From: Silene latifolia
Taxonomy: Eukaryota > Streptophyta > Magnoliopsida > Caryophyllales > Caryophyllaceae
Reading direction: 5' to 3'
DNA length: 64,000 nucleotides
NCBI RefSeq assembly: GCF_048544455.1
Contig: NC_133538.1
Coordinates: 37,573,469 to 37,637,468, forward strand
Under the pieces are notes generated by a model that did no database searches, was not told the origin of the DNA, and saw nothing but the letters and a program-made list of their open reading frames with translations. The position numbers and the translations under genes are program-made. Shown here piece after piece: positions 33,805-44,580 of this stretch; the first letter of the stretch is position 1; every line of letters begins with the position of its first letter.

Positions 33805-36520
33805 CTATGCTGGACCAGCCGTAGTGGGTTTCAGAGCATTCTTGTAGCAATCCCGAGCGACATTTTGATCTCCCCGTATCTCCTGTACCCCCCAGGGTGT
33901 AGGGAACTTCAGGCTCTGATGGTACGTTGATGGTACCGCTTTCATTTCATGGATCCAAGGCCTGCCAAGTATCACGTTATAAGTTGACGGACCATCAATG
34001 ACCAAGTACCGTACCTGTTTGTTAATGACCCTTGCAAAGGTAGGTATCACTATTTCTCCAAGGGATTGTTTAGTTTCTCCGCTGAAGCCTACCCAGGGTA
34101 CTGCCTTCTGCACCAGATCTTTCTCGCTGAACCCCATGTTCATCAAGGTTTCCAGCATTATTAGATTCACAGAGCTTCCTGTATCTACCAATATCTTTTT
34201 AACAAGACAATTACCTATAGAAAGGGTAATGATCAAGGCGTCATGGTGGTGTTTTGCCTCATCGGGTATGTCTGCCTCGTCGAATGAGATTGCTGGTAGA
34301 TCCAGTCTGCTGAACCTGAGGAGAACTATGGTTTATCTCCTTTATTCTTGGTTGCATGTCGCTTTGCTGCTGAATAAGTGAGACCACATATCTCCTACCC
34401 TCCTGTGATGACGCTCACGACCTTTGAGTAAGGTGGAGGTGGGGATGGTTGGGCCTGGTCAGTAGTATTGACCTTTCCAGTTTTCGCTCCCTTGGGGAGC
34501 AGGTGATTCAAGCATCCAACACTGTAGAGGTGCTTCACTTCCTTTCGTAGTACTACACAATGTTTTGTATTTTGACCAATATCGTTGTGGTATTCACACC
34601 TTTTGCTGGCATCTCTTCTGTCGTTCTCGCTGGGGGTAGGCTTCTTGGGCCACCTGGCCCTCTGCCCTAGTTCCCTGATTGCCTTTAATACCCCAGCAAG
34701 TCCAGTGGTGAACCCATACTCGCTGAGCTTAGGTGGAGCCTCGGTGCTCTCTGTTTCTCCTGAGACTTTTTTCACTGTGTTCTTGCTGTAGGGTTTGGCT
34801 CTTTCGTTCTTCTTCTGTGTTGTGATTTTTCTACTGGATGACTCTGTTCCGTATAGGTCCCTTCTATCCTCATACTCCTCTAGGCGATAAGTAGCCTCTG
34901 CCATTTGTTTGACTTCCTCGAAGGTGGCACATGGGTGCTTGGTGAGATCCATGTACAAATCAGAGTCGCGATGCATTCCCCTTCTGAAGACATTGACTGC
35001 TGTTGTAGGGTCGCACCTAGGGATAGATATTTTTTCCACATTGAATCTGCCGAGATAATCCCTGGTGGACTCCTCGAACCTCTGGATGATCCGGTATAGA
35101 TCACTGGATAATTTTTCTGGCTTGCGAATGCTTGCGAACTATTGATTGAAAACGTTCACTAACCCCGCGAAGCTGGAAATAGAGTAATTAGGAAGGTTAA
35201 CGAACCATTGGAGTGCGGCTCCTGACAAGGTGGAACCGAATCCTTTGCACATGCATGCCTCCTTTTCAGGCCCTGTTGCTACAACCACCATCATTTTCTG
35301 TTTGTACTGGTTGATGTGCTCCAGCGGATCCTCTGTTCCATCATACAACGTCATTGTTGGCGTGGTGAACCCCTTTGGCATGCTGACAAGGGCAATGCTG
35401 TCCACAAAGGGGGAATCCACATTGCACTCTGGGGTCGCCACCTCCATGGGACGTGGTAACCCTGGAACCTTGCTGAGTAGGGACCTGATATCCTGCAACT
35501 GTTGTTCTACATGGCTTCCTAAACCCCATACCCTGGTTGTGGGTTACTGAGTAGACCCCATATGGATTTGGTGTTCCTCCTGACAAGTAAGGACGGACCA
35601 TGTAGCTTCCAGGTAATGGTGTTTAGTTCACAATAGGCCTGAACTAGCTGTTCGGAGTATAGGGCATATAAGAGCACATCCCGGGATATGCGTTTCTTGC
35701 TGACTGTTCCCATGGATTGCTCTCTGGTATCACTGGCGTACTGCTGGTTGTTGGTATGGGATTTGGAGTCAGTGCTCCTAATCCTAAAGGATTGAGTACC
35801 ATAGGGTACGTTTGTGGCATCCTTGGTGGTGGTGGAACCCCTGGTGGTTAGATCGTACCTTGGGTGGCCACCGTTCCTGCTGGATATACTTGCTCGGGTG
35901 GCGTGGTTACCCCTGGCGGCAACATATCCATATCGAGCCTGGTTACTAGATTTTGCGGCAGTAGCCTCCCTGAGTACTCCATGGCATTCCCCTAGCCGAG
36001 TGCTGACCTTACCATCTACTGGGTCGTTCCCAGGGGTGACACAGCATCTATCTTTTCCTGCAAGGACTGGTTGTCCTTTTGTAGCCCTATCACCGCCTGC
36101 TGCAAGGATGTCATCCTTTGGAGCAATTGCTGTACCGGATCCGGTTGTGACGCTCCTGGGAGACGGGCTCCTGTCAGGTGTCCTAGTGATCCTGGGCACT
36201 GCGGACTCCCATCCCTATTAGGCTTGGGCACAGGATTGATAACTGGTGATTTACCAGCCTTCCCTGCTCCCAGATCTATGATTTTGGGGGGGGGGGGGAG
36301 TAAGGAGGCTTTGCTGATACTTGGGGCTGAGCCTGGCCTGCAGTCACTATGGTGGTAGGGGCCGCCATTGTTGGAACACCGGAGGTTGCTGGCGTCGCCC
36401 CTAATACTGGAGTTTGCACTGATGTACTCATCGGATCTGATACGCTCTGATTGACATGGCCAACTATAGAGATGTTAGGATATTTCGAAAAGAGGTATTT
36501 TAACCAAGATTTAACCACAA
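33805..36520 (-). pseudogene. Tat gag and protease
   Basis: From right to left on the minus strand: a proline/serine/threonine-rich N-terminal part (about 36000-36520), the gag core (EDPLEHINQYKQKMMV, LSGAALQWFVNLPNYSISSF), a zinc-knuckle-like CEYHNDIGQNTKHC region near 34560-34600, and the protease motif ILVDTGSSVNLIM near 34150-34200. Gives structural protein and maturation protease of the Tat element. Confidence 0.84.
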
Positions 36521-36540
36521 TGCCCTACGGTGGGCGCCAA
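36521..36540 (-). other. Primer-binding-site-like sequence of Tat element
   Basis: Minus strand TTGGCGCCCACCGTAGGGCA, of the TGGCGCCCACCG type seen in Tat-lineage elements. In this copy it is separated from the LTR proper by the 579-bp duplicated block. Confidence 0.65.
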
Positions 36541-36560
36541 ATTGTTTTTCATAACGATTG

Positions 36561-37139
36561 GCGTGGGAGGGTACCTGGGTAATTAGCTCGGTAAATGGTA
36601 CAGTTACTTGAAGATTTTTGACGACCTCCAAGAATTTACCGAATTGCTGCTCGACCTTTGTGTTCTTTAGGCTCCCCAGAAAAGGAACCTTGATAACGAT
36701 TGGCAGGTCAGCAGCTTTAGTCTCCCCTTTATCAGAATTAGACGCCTTATCGGTATTAAAAGGCGTCTCATCAATAACAGGTAACGGATCAGCAGTTTTG
36801 TTGAGTGAAAAAGTCGATCGACCATCAGAAACTGTCGATCGACTAACACACACGGTCGATCGACTATCCAGCTCAGTCGATCGACTTTTTCCAATTTCCT
36901 CATTGTTCACAACTGCAGATTTAGTCGATCGACTTTTTTCAGGCATTACAGCAGCTTCGTCAGCGTACTTTTCTACCGCATCCACATCTAACTCCTCAAT
37001 TATGACCTTTTCAGCGTCCTCGGGCATCTCTGCTCCATCATAAGTAAGACCGCTTCGAAGATGAATTGCATTAGCCATGTCATGCGGCTTCTCAGGCTGA
37101 GACGACTGTTTTGGTAATATTTTACCGACTAAAGATTTG
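36561..37139 (-). repeat. 579-bp identical block, copy 2 (Athila gag copied beside Tat 5' LTR)
   Basis: Same sequence as 18240-18818 by eye, including the palindrome array at 36812-36934. On the left it ends at the words ATAACGATTGGC, which also occur inside the block (near 36689), so a microhomology may have set the junction. On the right it continues into the Tat LTR, where identity drops to about 95 percent. Confidence 0.82.
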
Positions 37140-37251
37140 TGAGTCAATGCGGCTATTCCAATTAAAATACGATATTAAAGATTTAAGCAGATCAGTAGTA
37201 AAAACATAATGAGAATGAAAGTAAACAACTAGTACGAGAGAAAAGCAAACG

Positions 37252-37334
<83 letters not shown>

Positions 37335-37704
37335 AACGACATAAGCAAAATGGTGACGCGGGAAACCCAAAATGTGGGAAAAACCATGGGGGGAATGGTA
37401 TCCCACCAATGATCCACTAGTAGTAATAGTATTCGAGGGTGAACCTAGCTGGAACGATCAGGAGGTGCAGCAGTGATCTCCAAATGACTAAGTACAAATG
37501 ACACAAACGATGTATAAAATTCTAAATGTGTTAATGATATTGATTGTAGCAGGTGATGAATGATATTTATCCGAGTGGAGCCAATTGATGAATGAATGCC
37601 TTGAATCTGGTGTTTGTTGCCCTTTTATAGCCTCTCTTGAGTTGTTGCACATGTTTCCTACAAATGCTCAACCATATGCTCCACTCCCTACGAAATAGGA
37701 AGTG
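37140..37704 (-). repeat. 5' LTR of Tat element, part left of the CACTA insertion
   Basis: Contains a (GA)n tract (about 37256-37332), longer than in the other LTR. Ends at the gtg that was duplicated by the CACTA insertion (37702-37704). Confidence 0.78.
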
Positions 37705-37721
37705 CACTAGTAGAAAAAGTC

Positions 37722-37945
37722 CTATTGACATCGCCACAAAGACATCGATTTTAGTTGAAATGATGTAAATGTTTATAAATAACATCGGTTCTTACAAAAA
37801 CCGATGTAAAATGTGTACATATTTTTTCCCTTACATCGATTATTTTTAAAAACGATGTAGAAAAATATTGATACCATCGGTTTTAGCATAAACGATGTAA
37901 AGGGGTATCATTGACATCGGTTTTAAATAACCGATGTAAAAGTTT
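37722..37945. repeat. Left subterminal repeats of CACTA element
   Basis: Several units of ACATCGGTTTT paired with AAAACCGATGT a short distance away, forming small hairpins. In CACTA elements such arrays bind the TNPA-type protein that brings the ends together. Confidence 0.85.
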
Positions 37946-39899
37946 TATCATTAACCTGCAAAAGATTAATAGACAAACTCCCCTAACCTCTTTTCTTCAC
38001 ACGACCTTCACTTTCCTTTTACCGTTCGCCGCCGCCGCATCGATTTCTCTTCCTCCGCCACCAATTCCGTCTCATCTGTTTGTCCTTCTCTCTCGCCAAA
38101 CATGGATCATGCCTGTTGATTATTCAGAATTCTTACCAAATCTCATTCCATTTCATTTATAAACCGTTGGTGAATTGGCTCCTCCAAGCACAACCGGAAT
38201 CTACCGGTTCTGATGACGATGCCTATACAACCCGCTATGTATTTAATACCAGATTTCTTACCGGTTTTCGTCGTTCTCTTTTTTCGATGAATTATTCAGG
38301 TGAATTGTCCATTTAATTTTGTTTTATTTCTTTGATTATTATGAATATTGAATACAAATCTGTCGTTTCTTTATGGTGTTCATGGCCAATTTTGAGAGTA
38401 AATATGTGCAATCCAATATTGTTCTTGATGGTAGAAATGTCGGGTTAGAGTTTAGTTTACGAATAATGGAGGCACTGTCACCATAACTTTGAGATATAGT
38501 AGCGGAATGCATAGAGTCGCACATGATTGAGGGAGTCAGAAAAACAACAACAGTTTGAGACTCTCACTTAAAATGCTTCAATTATATAAATGGTTTGAAA
38601 CTCATGTTGCCAAAGAGATATAGCTAATTGATGAGGTGAAGATGACCACAGGTTGATCCGCTTTGCAATTTTACATTATCATCATTTTATTTGGTTTATG
38701 ATTCATCAGTTTGCAGTTTCAGACCAACAAAGTGATTAAATTTTGACTCAAACTTGAGTCACGTACTGATCAAGCTCTTGACAAATTACACAATGATAAA
38801 GTAGATTTACAAAATTAAGATGTTATGGTAACAATGATATGCCTTCTTTTTACCATTTTCCCATCTCAGACTAAGATTTCAGCATGAAATTTGTTCAACC
38901 ACTTGGGTGCTCAAATATATACTCCGCAGAAAATATGATGCTTTACGATTCATTAGTTTTCAGTTACAGACCAACAAAACACAAACAAACAAAGAAAAAC
39001 AAAGTTAACTGCCATGTATATGGAAATACTACTTTAACTAGGGGAAGAACATTTATGCTCCCTTTGTCTATTAATTACTGAGTATTTCACCATAACTTTG
39101 AGATATAGTTGTCGAGTGCATAGAGTCGCACATGATTGAGTGAGTCATCTTCTTACCAGTTCATGATTGAGTGAGTCATCTTCTTACCAGTTCATGATTG
39201 AGTGAGTCATCTTCTTACCATTTCTTTTTCAGCCATCATATTTCAATGGCTGATTTTGGGTGTTGCAAATAATTTTGGGATCAAAGTCAATAGCGCGCAG
39301 AAAGATAATGGAAGAGATGGGGTATAAATTCACAATAATGGAAATGTCAAGCAATGTATTGGATTTTATTAAGCATTTTTCCTTTGTGGTGGTTTAGTAA
39401 GTTTAATTTTTAAGCAATTTATTATATAGGCTGCAGACATTGATGAAAAAGCGTCGTAAAGAAAAAACCAGAAGATTTGGTCATGGCCCTTGCCAAGGCA
39501 AAGGTGCAGTTTTGTTTTCATTTAAAAGTATCAATCTTTAGCATTTTGTTGCTTGTTTCTTATATGTGTATTTGTGATCAACGCTTTGAATGAACAAGCT
39601 AAAGTCAACATTTTTTTTATTGCAAAAGTGCAGTTCAGTCGGTCAATACTTGAGTACATGGGTCTCTTACAAGTGCAGTTCAATTGCCACTCAAAGGTAG
39701 ATCTTTTTCTATTTCAATTTCCTGTTACTTGATGTTAATTTTTATTGTATGATATATTTTAGTGCATTTAATTTGATTATTATACATCATTGACCAGTTT
39801 CTTATAAGCTTCTCTCTTCTTTTTCTTCAAACATTAATTTCATGTTTTAAGCGAAAATGTGTTACTCAATCGATGCTCTCTTTTTGAGTTTTAATTTAG
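37946..39899 (+). other. CACTA interior of unknown origin, 5' UTR-like
   Basis: Starts with a CT- and GCC-rich stretch (about 37975-38100) like a plant 5' UTR. No reading frame that I recognise. At about 39130-39222 a 31-bp unit (ATGATTGAGTGAGTCATC core) is repeated three times in tandem, and parts of 38480-38530 recur near 39085-39130 (CACCATAACTTTGAGATATAG). Whether the part just before the exon at 39900 is captured intron of the same gene is not decidable from the sequence. Confidence 0.45.
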
Positions 39900-39984
39900 G
39901 ACTGCAAGTGAAACTTTGCAAGACGGTGATTTGATGCTTAATCATAAAGGATCACAGCTTATGTCTCAAGATAATGACTCTTCT
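39900..39984 (+). pseudogene. MKK6: Captured MAP kinase kinase 6 exon (N-terminal)
   Basis: 85-nt exon with AG before and GTAAGT after. Reads TASETLQDGDLMLNHKGSQL and MSQDNDSS, which matches my memory of the N-terminal region of plant MKK6 ([20 protein letters not shown]). It ends on a codon boundary, in phase with the next exon at 40711. MKK6 is a MAPK kinase acting in cytokinesis (the NACK-PQR pathway). Here it is a fragment within a CACTA element and cannot make a kinase. Confidence 0.82.
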
Positions 39985-40710
39985 GTAAGTGTTGTTGCAT
40001 TCAATTTCAATTTTATTTGTAGTTAATTATTTAATCAGTTAACAAGTTAATTTTTCGAGTTCCGAACCAAATTGTGTTTTGCTATGTATAGCAATTATGT
40101 GATAGAGTAAGAGAAACCCAAGTAAGAGTAAGTTGTTACTTCAATTTTAATTATCATTTTGCTAGCATTGCCGTGTATCTTAAATCTTATGGGCTTATTT
40201 TCTATCCGAGCGGTAAGGACATATCAGAGCTATTATGTCAAAAGAATTAGAAAGGTCACTGATTTGTGATAGTTTTGATGGGACAAAGGTTACAAGTTTG
40301 CTGCTAGTTTGATAAGTGAATAAGTTCAATTCAAGCATGGATAATGGAAGTGTGTTTATTCGTGTTTAACCAAGTTAGGAATTGTGTGTATTATTGACTA
40401 TAAATAGAAAAGTTGTGCGGTATTTTCATGACATTTTTCTTAGTTGCCTTGGAAGATTTGTGACGAGTATCACCTTTTTAAATATCTAAACTTCAATTTA
40501 ATGTATTATGTGTCAATGTGATTTGCCTTTATTACTCGTACAACTTATTCATGACCGGAAACTGTTATGCCGATTTTTGGCTGTGTAAGTCAGTGACATT
40601 AGTTAGCTAGTGTTTATGTAGTTCAATATTAATAGTTTAATACTTTAGGCAATTGTTTGAATGTTCCCCTTCATAATTTCTGAATAAGCTTTGTTCAACT
40701 TGTTTTAAAG

Positions 40711-40845
40711 CATTCAGATTCTAGGGAACTTGACTTTCAAGTTTTATTGGAAGACCTGGAGACAGTCAAGGTCATTGGCAAAGGAAGTGGTGGAGTAGTG
40801 CAACTTGTTCGTCATAAGTGGGTCGTAAAGTTGTTTGCTTTTAAG
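40711..40845 (+). pseudogene. MKK6: Captured MAP kinase kinase 6 exon (ATP-binding loop)
   Basis: 135-nt exon, AAAG before and GTAATT after, in phase with the exon at 39900. Reads [20 protein letters not shown] then [20 protein letters not shown] and LFAFK: the glycine-rich loop GKGSGG and the ATP-binding lysine (last K) of a MAPKK. Plant MKK6 from memory has [20 protein letters not shown] and then RHKWVGKFFAMK, so only a few residues differ. The next MKK6 exons are not present: the following sequence is intron-like and then the nested LINE. Confidence 0.88.
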
Positions 40846-40982
40846 GTAATTGTGTTCACAGCTATAAATATTATTATAGTTGAAAATAACTGGTGCTACA
40901 ATATATTTCTATTGAATGAGATTAGTCTAGTTACCTTACACATGTGTGAGTTGACATTCTTTTTAGTTATTTTCAGTATGTT

Positions 40983-41626
40983 TTTTTTTTTTTTTTTTTT
41001 TTTTGACAAATTGAGAACTCAACTCTAGCCCGATTGGCTAGATTATGAGCAATAGTATTACATGATCTAGGAATATAAGAAAAGCTAATACAATGAAAAG
41101 AAGATGCAACATGGATAATATCTTTAATTAGAGCCGTTGTTAAATGGTTCTTTGCCTTCCCGTCCATTATTTGTTGTAGTATTTGAAGGCAATCAGAGCC
41201 TACATAGACATGTAGCAACTTGTTGTTAATTGCCCACAGCAAAGCTTCCAAAATAGCCATACCTTCAGCCTGTTCCACACTTTGCGCAAAAGTTGATTTT
41301 TGGATTTGAGTAACATTCCTATTCGGCGAAAAACAGACCCATCCAAGACCACTCTTTCGCTGTTCAGTCCATGAAGCATCTACACAGATAAAATGTTTAG
41401 GGCAAGAGGAAATGTCACCATACAACATCAGCGCATCCCCCTTCTTGAGGCGTCTCCCAATGTCCTGAAGACTATCTTCAGAACTAATAGTACCAAAGCC
41501 CGGTGGTTTCTGATCAGGGAATCGCTTTTCCGCAGCCATAGCCAAATTAAACTGCACTTCATAAATCCTCATTGCCCCCACCGCATTACACGTGGATTCC
41601 GAGAATGCATAAGCTGGTGTAGTAAG
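40983..41626 (-). mobile_element. 5'-truncated LINE (RNase H end) inside the CACTA
   Basis: 644 bp on the minus strand, ending in a 22-bp poly-A (T run at 40983-41004). Flanked by a 15-bp duplication TATTTTCAGTATGTT at 40968-40982 and 41627-41641. Codes for a plant-type RNase H: FICVDASWTEQRKSGLGWV, EQAEGMAILEALLWA, VYVGSDCLQIL and NTIAHNLANRA, the C-terminal domain of some plant L1-type LINEs. The reading frame is open from about 41626 down to the poly-A, so the copy is young. Confidence 0.9.
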
Positions 41627-41801
41627 TATTTTCAGTATGTTATCCATAGAATAATTTATGTTCATCTTTGTTGTGTTCGTTAACTGGTGCTACAATATAT
41701 TTCTATTAATAAGAGTTAACAAATTGTAATTTTTTTTTTTCCTGCATTTCATCACTTAGCTCACCTAATTAAAGGATTTATAAGTATTGTTTTTTTATAT
41801 A

Positions 41802-41911
41802 GCTCGCATTGGATGTTGGTTATATTTTGTCTTGGAGATAATATTGCATATATTTTTGATTCGGATAAGGCGACAAAGAAGACATGGCAAATAAAAAGTT
41901 GCTTAGCATGG
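41802..41911 (+). pseudogene. Remnant of Ulp1-like cysteine protease (C48) in CACTA
   Basis: Reads HWMLVIFCLGDNIAYIFDSD then KATKKTWQIKSCLAW. HW followed about 16 residues later by (F)DS is the histidine-aspartate part of the C48 (Ulp1/SENP) active site. Such proteases are common cargo of large plant CACTA and Mutator elements. A splice donor GTAAGT follows. A partial duplication of the following text (AGTTGCTTAGCATGGTAAGTTCAATCGACTAGCTAAC) lies at about 41895-41932 and 42012-42049. Confidence 0.6.
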
Positions 41912-42193
41912 TAAGTTCAATCGACTAGCTAACAACATTAAATTATAGTTATTCATGTATGAATGATCGATAATATGATATTGTTCGTAGTAAAGGTATC
42001 TTGATCATTAAAGTTGCTTAGCATGGTAAGTTCAATCGACTAGCTAACGACATAGTAAAGGTATCTTGATCTGTTGTCTCGAACTGTTTGAATTTATATG
42101 TATAGATATTGTTCGTATAGAACTTTTATGTATATATATTGTTCGTATTTTCTAAGTGTGTACCTATTCCTAATCCTTGTTCTTGTATGTAGT

Positions 42194-42280
42194 GTGTTTC
42201 AAGTTCACAAATGCATGACAATTGAACAAATGAACGAGGTTCGAGAGCTTTGGTCCCTTTATTGTGGAAAGAACGTCTAG
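42194..42280 (+). pseudogene. Ulp1-like protease, C-terminal exon in CACTA
   Basis: After an AG at the splice-like border, reads VFQVHKCMTIEQMNEVRELW then SLYCGKNV and stop. The form Q-x-x-EVR-x-x-W-x-x-Y is typical of the C-terminus of Ulp1-like proteins in plant CACTA elements. Together with 41802-41911 it shows that the right end of the parental element survives while its left part was replaced by other DNA. Confidence 0.5.
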
Positions 42281-42549
42281 AGTATTTATGGTTTAGATTT
42301 CTAGAAATTGTAATTGAAAATACACATTTTGCGTCGTATGTGGAAGCGTGTAGTGTACGTTTTAAACTACTTTGAATGAACGGAATTGTATACGCTATGA
42401 TATTTTTTTTTTGGTATAATAAATATATAGCTGTGTTTAAATTGTTGGAAGGAATGAGATGCATGGTTATTATTTGTATATTGATTCATTTTGCAGGCCC
42501 CTAATAGTGTAAAAATTCACAAATAGGTTATGAGTAAATCGTCATTTGC

Positions 42550-42961
42550 GAACCTGAAACATACTACATTAGTTTCATACTACATCAGTTTCAGACCAAA
42601 ACTGATGTAATTGAGACCAAAAACGATGTAATTGAGACCAAAACCGATGTAGAATCGTGTAGCATAGGATTGTCATTTACATTACATTAGTTTCAGACCA
42701 AAACTGATGTAATTGAGATAATATTAACATCACTTTTCACCTATAACCGATGTTAATAATATACTATTTACATCGGTTTTAGACCAAAACCGATGTAATT
42801 TAAACACAATTAACATCGGTTTTCACCTATAACCGATGTTAATTGTATACTATTTACATCGGTTCTAAAACCGATGTTAAGGTAAAAATACTAAATACGT
42901 CGCCCCCAGAAACATCGCCACAAAAGCGATGTAAATGGGGTAAAATAACCGATGTCAATTA
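42550..42961. repeat. Right subterminal repeats of CACTA element
   Basis: About a dozen ACATCGGTTTT / AAAACCGATGT words, more regular than at the left end, with paired units (ACATCGGTTTTAGACC / AAAACCGATGTAATT). Putative binding sites for the element's TNPA-type protein. Confidence 0.85.
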
Positions 42962-42981
42962 GACTTTTTCTACTAGTGGTG

Positions 42982-43231
42982 GTTGCTGACTTTATCAAAG
43001 CTCCTGCTGATAACCGCAATGTTCCTGCTGACCATTTCAACGTTCCTGCTGGCTGTTTGTTATTTAGTTCAACCGTGAGTTTCGTATCACTTGAATGTCT
43101 AGGTTCATCCCCCCTTGTTCTTCCTTGCGTCTAGCAGCCTGCTGCCTTATCATTGATCCGTGTGCCTCTATTTTACCCAATTGCGAGTTGCCACGTCACG
43201 ATGAGAATGAGAGGGTATTTTTACCCATACA
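42982..43231 (-). repeat. 5' LTR of Tat element, part right of the CACTA insertion
   Basis: Continues the LTR broken at 37704 and ends (LTR start on the minus strand) with TGTATGGGTAAAAATACCC at 43231, as in the other LTR at 19599. Confidence 0.8.
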
Positions 43232-44580
43232 ATGGCGATGTACCCGGTTGTCTACTTGAATTAGATAATTGAGCAATTTGATTGTCCAACATCTTATTAT
43301 GTGCCATTAATTGAGCGATTAGGGCCTATTGCTTTTGTGAAGCCGCTATCTATTGCTATATCATGGCTTTATTTTCAGACATGTCATTATTCTGAGTTTG
43401 TTGAGGGGATTGCATCTGTTGACCTCCTTGATTATGCCTCTAATAACCACTCTGTGGTTGATTTCCACGATTTTGAGGGATAATATATGACGGATTCTGA
43501 CCTTGCGGCGGCGGTGGAGTAGGATTTAGAACATTCTGGCTTCGGTAAGAGATGTTCGGATGCTCCCTAGTCCTCTTATTATAAAAATTTGAGTATGGTG
43601 TACCTTGTTCGAAGGACTGAAAAGCATGGACCTGTTCTATGGTGCTCATACATTCAACTGCATTATGTCCTGCAATACCACATCACTCACAAGGTATTTC
43701 CTATTGGGTCATGGCGTGAACTGTCTGCTCGTTTCCCAAAGACTAGGATGTCTTCAGTTCGGCAATCTGGGCAGTCAATGCCTCTAACTGAGCTGCAACA
43801 ACTCCATCTGATCCACCCCCTCTCGTACTACCTCTGGAGTTACCATACTTAGCAGTGTGGGTAGTTATCTGATCAATTAGCTTTCAGGCATTAACGTCAT
43901 TAGTATTGTTCTGAAATAACCCGTTTGCTGAAGAATCGAGTAGAGCCCAATAGTCATCATACAATCCATTGTAAAAACTGGTTGTAGAGAAACCACTTCT
44001 GAAACCCATGGTAAGGGACTGAACGAACCAGTCTCTTAAAACGAACCCATGCCTCGTTTAAGTCTTCAGGGGGACTTTTTTTGAAGCTTGTGATTTGACT
44101 TCTCAAGGCATTTGTCTTCTGTGGCAGAAAATATCTCTTGTAGAAGGCAAGAGCTAAGCTATTCCAGTCGGTAACCCCATGTTCTTCCATGTCTAAATCA
44201 CGCAGTCACTCTGCAGCACCGTCTCACAGAGAAAAGGGGAAAAGGACCTGTTTTACTTGGTCCTGGGTCACCCTAGCGGTCAAGGGTATGGAGCAGCAGT
44301 ATGTAACGAACCTCTCCATATGTGTAGCAGGGTCTTCCGTAGCTCCCCCTCCAAACAAATTTCTCTCTACCGGGCTAATGTAAGATGGTCTAATCTCGAA
44401 AGTTCCGTTGTTTGTTGCAGGGAGTTTGAATCCTTTAGGAATGGACTCAAGGTGGGTTCTGAGTGACTTGCTAAGGTAGGCATGATTGTAATAGTGGCAG
44501 AAACTGAAGTGTCTTCTTCAAAAGACTGATTTTCTACAATAAAATTGGCGTATGCAGCGTCAAGCATACTCAAGTCTTTT
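43232..44580 (-). pseudogene. Athila gag, N-terminal part (outer element)
   Basis: Right-hand remainder of the outer Athila gag, separated from 17950-18824 by the Tat insertion. It shows WNSLALAFYKRYFLPQKTNALRSQI, PPEDLNEAWVRFKRLVRSVPYHG (gag core) and a glutamine/proline-rich part with QNVLNPTPPPPQGQNP, then MLDNQIAQLSNSSRQPGTSP next to the Tat LTR. Confidence 0.82.

Larger units (their letters stand above)
37705..42978 (+). mobile_element. Non-autonomous CACTA transposon carrying a captured MKK6 fragment
   Basis: 5274 bp with perfect 17-bp terminal inverted repeats (CACTAGTAGAAAAAGTC at 37705-37721; GACTTTTTCTACTAGTG at 42962-42978) and a 3-bp duplication gtg (37702-37704, 42979-42981). 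The empty site is readable in the other Tat LTR (AGGAAGTGGTTGCTG at about 19344-19358). Subterminal arrays of ACATCGGTTTT in both orientations fill about 37735-37945 and 42560-42955. Inside are two exons of a MAP kinase kinase, a Ulp1-like protease remnant and a nested LINE. No CACTA transposase is visible, so it would need a helper. Confidence 0.93.
18825..43231 (-). mobile_element. Tat-lineage (Retand-like) Ty3/Gypsy retrotransposon, second layer
   Basis: Inserted in the gag region of the outer Athila element. Minus-strand parts: 5' LTR (about 37140-43231, interrupted by a CACTA transposon), primer-site-like TTGGCGCCCACCGTAGGGCA (36521-36540), gag, protease, RT, first and second RNase H, integrase, then an antisense gene on the plus strand (28307-29837 and left of 19918), then the 3' LTR (about 18825-19599). 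The second RNase H domain and the antisense gene mark the Tat lineage; the layout resembles Retand from Silene. The left boundary is uncertain by some tens of bases and no clean duplication is visible. Broken, roughly eight or more times; LTRs differ by about 5 percent. Confidence 0.83.

Noticed and set aside
40711-40845. An intact host MKK6 gene at this place
   Set aside because: Only two exons are present, the later kinase exons are absent, and the fragment lies within CACTA ends with a target duplication and a readable empty site in the other Tat LTR.
43301-43852. Several plus-strand frames of 60-87 codons
   Set aside because: They are shadows of the Athila gag on the other strand.
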